64,000 nt of DNA, taken from the NCBI GenBank assembly GCA_947474065.1, contig CANJHD010000002.1, positions 37,659 to 101,658 of the forward strand, written 5' to 3'. This stretch comes from Planctomycetaceae bacterium (GTDB lineage Bacteria; Planctomycetota; Phycisphaerae; Phycisphaerales; SM1A02). This document shows positions 5,887-14,272 of the stretch, in pieces (the first letter of the stretch is position 1; every line of letters begins with the position of its first letter). Under the pieces are notes generated by a model. That model was not told the DNA's origin and ran no database searches. It saw only the letters and a list, made by a program, of their open reading frames with translations. A program made the position numbers and the translations under genes.

Positions 5887-8549
5887 GTACGACCACCAGA
5901 ATGACCAGCGGGGACATCAAGCAACTGCCTCCGCACGAGTTCACGGAACGGACCTTCCTTGGCAGAAAGTTCGTCAAATCCTCCGGCCTGAACTACCTCT
6001 CCTGCGGACAGGACATAGATGCAGTCGGCTGCGCGGACGGTGCTGAGGCGATGCGCAATCACAACTCGCGTGACCTTGCGTTCCTCCAAGCTCCGTGAAA
6101 CGAGTGCCTGCGACATTTCGTCAAGCGCACTGGTTGCCTCATCAAGCAAGAGGATGCGCGGTCGGGTCACGAGCGCGCGTGCAATTAATAGCTTCTGCAA
6201 CTGTCCGCCCGAGAGCGTGTGGTCATTGACGAAGGTATTCATCTGCATGGGCATTTCGCGGATGTCGCCAGCAAATCCGGCCGCTTCCGCTGCAGCCCAT
6301 GCTTCTTCCTTGGAAAGAAGCGTTGCACCCACGATGTTTTCCATCATGGTTCCCGGAATGACGCGAGCATGTTGGCCAACTACGCCGATTTGTCGACGCA
6401 CCGAGACGAGATCCAACTTTGCAAGATCCTTGCCATCAAAGAGGATCTTGCCCGATGTTGGACGGCGCAAACCGAGCAACAGTTGCGCAAGCGTGGACTT
6501 TCCGCTCCCCGAAGCGCCGACGATCGCAATAAAGTCGCCGGCCGCGATTTCAATGGAAATGCCGCGCAGCACTTCGTCAGCGGATCCCGAGTATGCAAAT
6601 CGAACACCTTGAATGGAGAGACTTCCAGAGAGTTGACCGGCGCCTTCGGCTCCCGGCTCAGACTCTGGGCGTTCTTCCAAAATTGGCAAGAGTCGGCCCA
6701 TCAAGGGCGCAATCTCCGAAATGTCACCAATGGCATAACCAAACGAGGTGATCGCTGCGAGCGCCGCGAGGAATGCGGCGTTGAACGCCATGAAAGCGGG
6801 AACCTGCACTTCTTTGCCACCAGCGATCGCACCGAAGCGCCACCACAGGAATCCCGCGGCAGCAAACGGGACGGCGATCGCAAGGACTCGCAACTGCGCG
6901 CCAACGATGGCTGCTCCGTACATGGCGCGGCGCTCCGGGCGATAGCGCTGCATCCACTGCAGCAACGCATGTTCCTCTGTGCCGGTGGTGCGAATGCGAT
7001 CGATGCCGTCGAGGAGCTGCAATGAGAATCCACTGAGTTTGCCGCTGCGATCAGCCGCATCCGCGGCAAATCGCGCCTGACGCCGAGCGACGAATGCGGT
7101 CACCCCGAAGACCAAGAGAAACAGAAGCGCTGAGACGCCCGCCGCGAACGGGTCAATAGCCAACATAAGTAGTAGGTAGGTCAGCGAGAACACGCCACTC
7201 ACTACCGAAACCACCATCGTTCCAGTCACGCGACGTTGAACTTCTTCGATCACACCAAGCCGCTGGGCGAGATCGCCAACTGAATACTTCTGAAAGAAGG
7301 ACAGCGGCAACTGCAATGCCCGGAGGACAATCGAAGACGAGCCTCGCGTTGTGGCGCGCGTCTCCGTTCGTAGCAGGAGGAAGCGCGTGACAAGCTCACA
7401 TGCCGCGACTGCTAAGAGCGCCGACGCAAGCACAAGTCCAAGATGTACAAGTGATGTCGAATCGCCTCCCGGAATCACTCTGCTGACGAGCAGCCCAGTG
7501 GCAAACGGAATGGCTAAGTTGAGCACGCTCGCAGCCAGGGAAATGAATGCTGCTAACCACAAGTCATGTGCGGAACCACGCAACAAGAATGCAAACAGGG
7601 CGCGGAGCGTGACAGTGCCTACGGGCAACGGGGGCGCAAATACCACAGCGGATCGTTGCAGCAAATTGGCCTGAAGCGCGTCAACCTTACTAATGCGCGG
7701 CGGTTGACCGGGTAGATACTTAAATGCGCGATAGCCGCCCCATCGACCGGATACCAAAGCCACTGGGGTTCCATCAAATGCGGTCGCTAAGAGCGGCCCA
7801 AAGTCGCCCTTCCACCATTCGTCTGCGAGCCGAACATGGCGACAGCCAATGTTCGCTGCGTGCGCGAACGATTCTGCGGAGGGACGCAAAGAGTCGTCGG
7901 GAATGCGGCGCGGGATGACTGCGAGCGGGACACCAGATTCCACAGCCACATGACGACATGCACGCAGAAGCGGATGGACATTGGGATCAATACTCAGGAC
8001 TTCATTCTGATCAGAGAAGAACGAACTGAGCATCCGCGCATAACGCTCGCGTAACGCGGATGACTGGCGGGATCTCCCCTCCGCAGCAGTAGTCATTGCC
8101 ACCGAATCTGCCGAGGCGATTTCCATCACACGCAAGAGCAATGCGGACAGCGGGTCACTTTCGCGTTCAGTTGCAATGCGCGCATCAATCGGCAACATCA
8201 CGCGAGCAAATGCATCGGTGCCGTCTGCAATTGCTTCCGCAACACCTCGCCCGTGAGAAGGGGCCGCCGCTACTGACGCGCGCCCGTCAGGGACGGCAAC
8301 TATCGTTGCGTGCGCTCCCTGCAACTGTGACACTAGCGATGGAAGAACACCCCCAGGCGCAACGGTTCCAAGATAAACACGACGGCCGGGCGTGCCGTCT
8401 GAACGGCGGCGGGCCACAAAGATGCTGACCATGCCCGCTGCAACGGCAATTGCGTGCGGCTCAGAACCCAAATCCATATGGTCACGACCATCAACTCGCC
8501 GCTCGGCGCTACCTGCGTCAACAAAGATTGCGGCTGCACCGTAGAGCAT
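5883..8549 (-). CDS. NHLM-type ABC exporter without peptidase (ABC2-like)
   Basis: Fused permease-ATPase half-transporter, 888 residues. The first ~300 residues form a soluble domain (DLGSEPHAIAVAAGMVSIFV...) like the one in the second ABC protein of NHLM bacteriocin-export operons (TIGR03797 group, from memory). Six membrane helices follow, roughly 320-590. The ATPase has Walker A GASGSGKST near 678, signature LSGGQ near 779, Walker B ILLLDEATSALD and H-loop IAHRLST. The upstream stop and this ATG form TGATG, so the ATG at 8549 is taken rather than the TTG before it. It probably pairs with the C39 exporter as a heterodimer, inferred from NHLM operon architecture. Confidence 0.88.
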   Translation of the reverse strand: MLYGAAAIFVDAGSAERRVDGRDHMDLGSEPHAIAVAAGMVSIFVARRRSDGTPGRRVYLGTVAPGGVLPSLVSQLQGAHATIVAVPDGRASVAAAPSHGRGVAEAIADGTDAFARVMLPIDARIATERESDPLSALLLRVMEIASADSVAMTTAAEGRSRQSSALRERYARMLSSFFSDQNEVLSIDPNVHPLLRACRHVAVESGVPLAVIPRRIPDDSLRPSAESFAHAANIGCRHVRLADEWWKGDFGPLLATAFDGTPVALVSGRWGGYRAFKYLPGQPPRISKVDALQANLLQRSAVVFAPPLPVGTVTLRALFAFLLRGSAHDLWLAAFISLAASVLNLAIPFATGLLVSRVIPGGDSTSLVHLGLVLASALLAVAACELVTRFLLLRTETRATTRGSSSIVLRALQLPLSFFQKYSVGDLAQRLGVIEEVQRRVTGTMVVSVVSGVFSLTYLLLMLAIDPFAAGVSALLFLLVFGVTAFVARRQARFAADAADRSGKLSGFSLQLLDGIDRIRTTGTEEHALLQWMQRYRPERRAMYGAAIVGAQLRVLAIAVPFAAAGFLWWRFGAIAGGKEVQVPAFMAFNAAFLAALAAITSFGYAIGDISEIAPLMGRLLPILEERPESEPGAEGAGQLSGSLSIQGVRFAYSGSADEVLRGISIEIAAGDFIAIVGASGSGKSTLAQLLLGLRRPTSGKILFDGKDLAKLDLVSVRRQIGVVGQHARVIPGTMMENIVGATLLSKEEAWAAAEAAGFAGDIREMPMQMNTFVNDHTLSGGQLQKLLIARALVTRPRILLLDEATSALDEMSQALVSRSLEERKVTRVVIAHRLSTVRAADCIYVLSAGEVVQAGGFDELSAKEGPFRELVRRQLLDVPAGHSGGRT

Positions 8550-10831
8550 CAACCCTGTCCTCCACCGCGAACGAATGACACATACGCGCCGTTAAGCGCC
8601 ATGAGCTCTTCATGTGAACCACGCTCCACGATTACTCCATGATCGAGAACCACAATCTCGTCTGCGTCGCGAATAGTGCTGAGGCGATGCGCGATCACCA
8701 AGCACGCACAGCCGCGGCGACGAATGGCGCGGTCGATCTGCGATTCGGTGGTTGCGTCGAGGGATGAGGTTGCTTCATCAAGGATCAGAATGGACGGGCG
8801 CCGCGAAAGTGCACGTGCAATTTCTACGCGCTGCGCTTCGCCACCCGAGAGATTCACCCCGCCCTCAGCGATCATCATGCCGAGGCCACCACGTGCGTCA
8901 ATCAACCCGGCCAAGCCAGCATCATCGGCCGCTTCATGCATCCATTCATCCGGAATCAGTGGATCCCACATGGATAAATTGTCGCGCAGACTTGCGGCAA
9001 AGAGGACTGGCGATTGCCCAACAACGGCGATCACGGTGGCGCGTTCATGACGCGGGATTGAAGCGAGCGATCGCCCACCGATGAACACTTCGCCCGACCA
9101 AGGCATGTAGAGCCCAGCGGCAAGTTTCGCGGCGGTGCTCTTGCCTGAACCCGTAACACCAACGATTGCAACGCGGCGACCAGGCGCAATGCGCAATGTG
9201 AAATCACGGATCAGTGGATCTGCTGCTTCGCTGTAGCCAAACACAACATCGCGGAATTCAAGCGTGTCCGCAGACAACAAAGCGTGGCTCTGTATCTCAG
9301 CCGACCCCGACGGCCCTGTTGATTGCGCCACTGCGACTGGCTCCGATGGCAGCGCCAATGGATCGCGGGGATGGCGAAGGACATCATCAATGCGCGCCAT
9401 GGTGGCGTGCAGGGACTGAATCTCTTGACCAAGCGATGCCAGCTCTAGCACGGGTCCCATGGAAATCACCAGGATCGCTTGAAATGCCAACAATGAACCG
9501 ATGGTGATGTGCCCCTGCATAACCTGCCAACCGCCAAATGCCAGGACAATGGCTGAAACAAGCACAGAAACTAAGAATTCCGGGGCTGCGGTGAGTGTCG
9601 TTGTCAATCCTTCGAGCGACTGACCTGATGTTGCCGTACGCGCGTTGGCATCGGCGATGCGCGCAAAGAGATCGTTCTCGCGCCCGGAAGCCTTGACAGT
9701 TTCAATGGCGGACAGACCAGACGAAAGCGTGCCTGCACCAAGTCCGATGTCCTTCTCAAGGGTGCGCGTGCGATCCACGAGCGCTCGTCCAGATCGCACC
9801 ACAATCAGAAGCACTATCGCAATAACACCGACTGCGATGAGCGCAAGGTGCTTGTCGATGGCGAACAGCGCTGCGATAAACAGGGTCGATGTCAGTAGGC
9901 CAACTAACGCCGGTGCGATCTTTGAAGCGAACACCCCTGCCAAAGTCTCAACAGAATCAAGGCGCTGCACAATGTCGCCGGTGTAGCGATGCGAATAGAA
10001 GTCGACTGGTAGTCGAAGCAAGTGATCAAAGAATCGCGCAGCGCCGGTAATGGCGAGGCGCTGCTCAAGCTTTGCGAGCATTTTCTGTTGAGCATATGCA
10101 AGTACTACGCTCACCAACATTGCGGCAATGGCGAGCAGGACCATGGGTAGCAACCAGCCATGAGCGCCCTCAAGGAGGACGCGGTCCACATACACAGCGC
10201 CAAGCGCGGGGAGTGCAAATGCAGGAACTGCAAGCAGCACCCCACATGCGGCAGTAGCAGCGATCACGCGCCATGAACCGCGCATCCGTTCAAATACTGC
10301 TTCGCGAATTCCACGAGTGCGCCCACCAGGGACGAAATTCTCGGTGCGCTTCAGTTCGAGCACTACACCGGTAAATTTCTCATCGAAGTCCGCGGCGCTG
10401 ACCCAACTGTGCCCAACGGAGGGATCCATGATCCGCCACTGTCCGCGACTCCAGCCTTCGAGCACCACGAAGTGATCAAATCCCCAGTAAAGAATGCCAG
10501 GAAGCTGCAAATCATGAAGTTCAACACTCTCGACGGCGTACCCCTCGCAACTGAGTCCATAGGTCGCGGCGGCGGCAGTGAGCTGCAAGGCACTGCTGCC
10601 ATCGCGGCTTACTCCGCACACTCGGCGAGCTTCCTCGATAGCAATATGTAGCCCGTGGAATCCAAGAACTGAGACAAGACAAGCAGCGCCGCACTCAACC
10701 GCATCCATCTGAATGATGGTGGGCGCAACCACAAGCCGACGACCTGATGGCCGGAATACCGGACCCTTGAGTTCGTCAGCCACCGAAGGCCTGCTTGATC
10801 CAAGGAATGAGAAGGGAGATTGGCGCAACAT
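8549..10831 (-). CDS. C39 peptidase-containing ABC exporter (ABC1-like)
   Basis: Processing and export ATPase of 760 residues for double-glycine-leader peptides. The N-terminal C39 cysteine peptidase keeps all key residues: Q41, C47 (QMDAVECGAACL), H120 (GFDHFVVLEG) and D136 (IMDPSVG). Six membrane helices follow (about 180-460). The ATPase has Walker A GVTGSGKST at 558, LSGGE near 661, DEATSSLD near 685 and H-loop near 715. The intact triad predicts active leader cleavage, unlike CLD-type pseudo-peptidases of RTX systems. The start overlaps the end of the HlyD-type gene by 56 bases. The likely substrate is the GG-leader peptide encoded at 3894-4043. Confidence 0.93.
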   Translation of the reverse strand: MLRQSPFSFLGSSRPSVADELKGPVFRPSGRRLVVAPTIIQMDAVECGAACLVSVLGFHGLHIAIEEARRVCGVSRDGSSALQLTAAAATYGLSCEGYAVESVELHDLQLPGILYWGFDHFVVLEGWSRGQWRIMDPSVGHSWVSAADFDEKFTGVVLELKRTENFVPGGRTRGIREAVFERMRGSWRVIAATAACGVLLAVPAFALPALGAVYVDRVLLEGAHGWLLPMVLLAIAAMLVSVVLAYAQQKMLAKLEQRLAITGAARFFDHLLRLPVDFYSHRYTGDIVQRLDSVETLAGVFASKIAPALVGLLTSTLFIAALFAIDKHLALIAVGVIAIVLLIVVRSGRALVDRTRTLEKDIGLGAGTLSSGLSAIETVKASGRENDLFARIADANARTATSGQSLEGLTTTLTAAPEFLVSVLVSAIVLAFGGWQVMQGHITIGSLLAFQAILVISMGPVLELASLGQEIQSLHATMARIDDVLRHPRDPLALPSEPVAVAQSTGPSGSAEIQSHALLSADTLEFRDVVFGYSEAADPLIRDFTLRIAPGRRVAIVGVTGSGKSTAAKLAAGLYMPWSGEVFIGGRSLASIPRHERATVIAVVGQSPVLFAASLRDNLSMWDPLIPDEWMHEAADDAGLAGLIDARGGLGMMIAEGGVNLSGGEAQRVEIARALSRRPSILILDEATSSLDATTESQIDRAIRRRGCACLVIAHRLSTIRDADEIVVLDHGVIVERGSHEELMALNGAYVSFVRGGGQG

Positions 10832-12038
10832 CTTCGGTCACCACATCAACGTCGCAAAGCGTTCCTGGGGTGAGTGGTCGCGGGTAACCAACGCCGCCAG
10901 TCCAGCGCAGGCCGGTCGGCGAATCGGGATTCAATTCAAGATCAATAACGGCCGACACGGTTCCGCCGTAGCGACGCTCGATGTCCTGGGCAACTTCAGG
11001 GCTATTGATAATGCGAAGGAAAGATTCCCGCGTTCCGACTACGGGCTCGATGTCGCTCACCGCGGCGCTGATGACACCAAAGCGCTCGCGATCGGCAATC
11101 GATGGTTCAACATGCGTATGCATGTCCTTGCGCACGCGCTTGCCTTCGGTGAGCGGGAAGAATGCATAGCAACGCAGCCTGCCGTCACCAGCGTCGGAAA
11201 CAATTGCCACGGTGCCGCCGCGATGCACCACATCACCAAGGCTGCGAGTCAATTGAACCACCTTGCCAGAACGCGGCGCAATCACATTTCGCTCAGAATT
11301 CATGCGTGCGGAAAGTTGCCTAATCAGCGCATCGGCGTCAGCAATCAGGTTGTTACGACGCTGCCGATCTTGCTGATGATGGATAGCGATGTCAGAACGA
11401 TCGGCACCGATGCGGAGTAATTCACTGCGCGCGTCAGAAAGAGTCCGCTCGATCTCAAATGTTGAGTTAGCGATTGCAAGTAGTTCTGATTCAGCCAGAA
11501 GACCCTGACGAACCAGATCACGCTTGACATCTACGGCGTTGTTGAAATCAAGCGCAATGACTGCGGCGCGATCAATGCGCCGACGACATTCGGTTTCGCG
11601 CACATTGATGGAAGCGGTGATCGCGGCGATGGCGATGTCCTCTGCCGCGGACATGCTGGCATCTTGTTCGCGCAAGCGCGCGGCTGAGTCCTCCGCATCT
11701 AATTTCTGCGCTTCAAGCAGGGGATTCGCTACCACTGCGAGCACTTGCCCTTGCACAACCCGATCTCCAGGCTTGACCTGCAAGTCTCCGATGCGGCCAT
11801 CGGCAGGAGCTTCTGCAGCAACCACCATAGAGCCTTCAATAAGGATTCCTGTTCCACGAACGATCAGCGGGATCGTTCCAAAGATGCTCCACGCGGTGAA
11901 TGTTGCGATCACGGTGCACGCGCCCGCCACCAATACCCAGAGGCGTGGAGATGCAATTGGAGCTACACGGTTGATGCTCTCCGGACTCGAAGCGGAGTCA
12001 ACGGCGCGTTCGCGGAAAATGTGGTCTTCACCGTCCAT
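10776..12038 (-). CDS. HlyD-family secretion adaptor (NHLM type)
   Basis: Periplasmic adaptor, 420 residues, linking the ABC exporters to the TolC-like channel. It has one N-terminal membrane helix (residues 33-54), then half of a biotinyl-lipoyl domain (EAPADGRIGDLQVKPGDRVV), a long coiled-coil hairpin (about 110-230), the second lipoyl half (VIAPRSGKVVQLTRSLGDVV) and a beta-barrel region. Architecture and neighbours fit the NHLM bacteriocin-system secretion protein (TIGR03794, recalled). It is the first gene of the four-gene export set, 41 bases downstream of the phosphoesterase stop, so both may share one transcript. No strong ribosome site is visible before the ATG. Confidence 0.88.
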   Translation of the reverse strand: MDGEDHIFRERAVDSASSPESINRVAPIASPRLWVLVAGACTVIATFTAWSIFGTIPLIVRGTGILIEGSMVVAAEAPADGRIGDLQVKPGDRVVQGQVLAVVANPLLEAQKLDAEDSAARLREQDASMSAAEDIAIAAITASINVRETECRRRIDRAAVIALDFNNAVDVKRDLVRQGLLAESELLAIANSTFEIERTLSDARSELLRIGADRSDIAIHHQQDRQRRNNLIADADALIRQLSARMNSERNVIAPRSGKVVQLTRSLGDVVHRGGTVAIVSDAGDGRLRCYAFFPLTEGKRVRKDMHTHVEPSIADRERFGVISAAVSDIEPVVGTRESFLRIINSPEVAQDIERRYGGTVSAVIDLELNPDSPTGLRWTGGVGYPRPLTPGTLCDVDVVTEDVAPISLLIPWIKQAFGG

Positions 12039-12079
12039 GGAGTCGACCGCTGCATACTAGCGAATTACTGCGGATCGAC

Positions 12080-13165
12080 TCATGTTTGCGCCTGCCAACC
12101 GTACTGCTCGTAACGGTGAGTGAATGTGCCGTCCGGGCGGAGGTCTAACACCCCATAGCCCTCGGGAATTCCCTCAACCGAGCCCTTCCACCACGAACCG
12201 CACACCGCACCGTCGCAGATGTAGGAGATGCCATCAATCATGCAGTGGTCAAGCAGGTGAACATGCCCGCTCAGGCAAACTTTGACATTTCCAGCTTGTT
12301 TGAAGAGATCGTGCAGCAGCGTGGCGTCGGTGTGCATCTCGCCGTTAGAGATGATGGTGTCGCTGCCGACATGTTCGCGGGAGCGCGGCGCGCCGTAGGT
12401 CAATGCCGTCAACGACAGAATGGGAATATGCGAGACCACAGCCACAGGCATGGATTTAGGCGTTGCAGCGAGCGTTTGCGTGAGCCACTCCAGCTGAGCA
12501 TCGTCAAGATAGGCGGTGTAGCGATCGCCCTTGGGCTGCACGCTGTCGAGACAGATGAATCGCCACGGGCCGTGATCGAATGTGTAGTAGTTCCGTGATA
12601 TTCCAAAGAGATCGCAGGCGAAGCGCTTGCCCCAGTCTGCCTCGGTGCCAGTTGATTCGCTCTTTTTACGATTCCACCCAAAGATGTCATGATTGCCGGT
12701 GACGTGGTGAACGGGCACGCTGCACTCGCGCTTGAGTGTTCCCTGGAATATTCCACGCAGTTGCTCTGCGCGGCCGCGCTTGGCCTCGAAGACATCCATG
12801 ACCGCATCGCCCCCGGTGATGATGAGATCGGGCTTGTTGGTCTGCGCATGATTGAAGGCGCTCGCCATTCCGGCCTCGGCGCGGAGTTCGGGTTGGACAT
12901 GGATATCCGTCAAATGCGCGAGGCGGATGGTGCCAGGCACAATGACCGTTGGCGGCGCCGTGGGAGCAGGCACTGCGGACTGTTCAATTGGCACCGCACG
13001 CCCGGCGAACGCGGCGCGCATCGCGGACAGCGTGCCCGCGCCAATAATTGCGTTGCGGAGAAAGTTGCGGCGGCCAGCGGTGGCGGACACGGGGGCACCA
13101 CTTGCAGACGTCCCGCATGTGGTCGCTGCGGCGGGTGAAACTCTGGTCGTTGAAGGCTGTTCCAT
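12080..13165 (-). CDS. Tat-exported metallophosphoesterase
   Basis: Calcineurin-like phosphoesterase of 361 residues. A twin-arginine signal is visible (GRRNFLR at residues 31-37, then a hydrophobic Ala-rich stretch). Metal-binding blocks follow in order: LAHLTDIHVQ, ITGGDAVMD, VTGNHDIFG, VSHIPI and LSGHVHLLD. The ATG at 13165 is chosen because the longer frame to 13246 would overlap the divergent gene at 13238 and adds nothing conserved. It sits just upstream of the export operon on the same strand and may be its first gene, though a link to peptide export is unproven. The substrate cannot be told from sequence. Confidence 0.88.
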   Translation of the reverse strand: MEQPSTTRVSPAAATTCGTSASGAPVSATAGRRNFLRNAIIGAGTLSAMRAAFAGRAVPIEQSAVPAPTAPPTVIVPGTIRLAHLTDIHVQPELRAEAGMASAFNHAQTNKPDLIITGGDAVMDVFEAKRGRAEQLRGIFQGTLKRECSVPVHHVTGNHDIFGWNRKKSESTGTEADWGKRFACDLFGISRNYYTFDHGPWRFICLDSVQPKGDRYTAYLDDAQLEWLTQTLAATPKSMPVAVVSHIPILSLTALTYGAPRSREHVGSDTIISNGEMHTDATLLHDLFKQAGNVKVCLSGHVHLLDHCMIDGISYICDGAVCGSWWKGSVEGIPEGYGVLDLRPDGTFTHRYEQYGWQAQT

Positions 13166-13237
13166 GTCCTTCGTATACAGCGTTCCGGGTCCACGGTTGA
13201 GGGTTCGCACACAATTCCTCCTTCGTACACTTGGGGC

Positions 13238-14272
13238 GTGGAACACCTGCGCACAACAACCGTTGATGAAATCCGCACGCTGACGACCCCACGGGACGGC
13301 GAAGTACGGATTGGGCAGCGGATCGGAATTGTTGGACCGGATGGACAGATTCCGGTCGGAACGAAAGTTGTGCTGCTCGGCATCCCCGAAGACATCGGCA
13401 TTCGGGCCAATCTAGGCCGGGGAGGCGCGCGGCGCATGTGGCGGGCATTCCTGCCGCGCTTCTTGAATATGCAGTCGAACGCGTTTTTGGATGGAGCCAC
13501 TATTGCAGTCGCGGGTTGCGTTGAATTGCGTGACCTGAATAAGGCCGCCAAGGGCATCGACGCGACTATTGGCGGGCCGCGTTCACGTGCGGAATCCTTG
13601 CTCTTGCTACGCGAGATGGTGCGTGAGATTGATAATCGCGTGACGTCCGTCGTTGAGAAATTTCATCGCGCCGGAGTCATTCCGATTGTGATTGGTGGCG
13701 GTCACAACAACGCCTACGGCATTCTTGCGGGATGCGCGCGCGCTGTAGGCGGTCCGGTCGGCTGCGTGAATGTTGATCTGCACGCTGATCTTCGGCCGTG
13801 CGAAGGCCGGCATTCAGGAAATGCATTTTCTTACGCGCGCGCTGCTGGGCACCTCAGCCAGTACGCAGTGCTCGGCATGAGTGAAGCATGGGCAACACAG
13901 TCGACTATCGCAGCGATTGAGCGCGATGAATGCGTGGCCGCATTCACGTTTGAATCGATGTTGCGCGGCGGAGTGACTGCCGCACGCATGGCCGAGCTTG
14001 CCATGGCGCATGTCAGTGCAGGTCCGGCAACATTAGAACTCGATCTTGATGCAGTGGCGCAAGCTCCAGCAAGCGCTGCGGCGGCGAGCGGGTTTAGCGG
14101 CGCAGAGTTCCGAACAATGGCTACACAACTCGCACGCGGCATAAACTTACAGGCCACACACATTGCTGAAGGCGCGCCAGGTAACGGGGCGTGGCCAACA
14201 GAAATGCTTGGAAAATTCGTTGCAGAAGTGGTTCGCGATGTTGCTACGGCGATCACGTCACCGCGGGCGTAA
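13238..14272 (+). CDS. Arginase/formimidoylglutamase-family hydrolase (HutG-like)
   Basis: Manganese ureohydrolase fold, 344 residues. Metal ligands are visible: GGGHNNAYG, NVDLHADLRP (D-x-H-x-D) and ELDLDAVAQAPAS (D-x-D). Family members hydrolyse guanidino or formimino groups. The divergent sequence and the LGIPEDIGIRANLGRGGA start favour formimidoylglutamase (histidine breakdown) over arginase, but no other hut gene is nearby. The start is GTG at 13238, divergent from the phosphoesterase with 72 bases between them. The 3' end overlaps the convergent ade gene by 20 bases. Confidence 0.82.
   Translation: MEHLRTTTVDEIRTLTTPRDGEVRIGQRIGIVGPDGQIPVGTKVVLLGIPEDIGIRANLGRGGARRMWRAFLPRFLNMQSNAFLDGATIAVAGCVELRDLNKAAKGIDATIGGPRSRAESLLLLREMVREIDNRVTSVVEKFHRAGVIPIVIGGGHNNAYGILAGCARAVGGPVGCVNVDLHADLRPCEGRHSGNAFSYARAAGHLSQYAVLGMSEAWATQSTIAAIERDECVAAFTFESMLRGGVTAARMAELAMAHVSAGPATLELDLDAVAQAPASAAAASGFSGAEFRTMATQLARGINLQATHIAEGAPGNGAWPTEMLGKFVAEVVRDVATAITSPRA

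Noticed and set aside
10713..11420. Long open frame on the plus strand within the adaptor gene
   Set aside because: It lies antisense to a clear HlyD-family gene and its translation is Cys/His/Arg-rich with no family resemblance; GC-rich codon bias creates such shadows.
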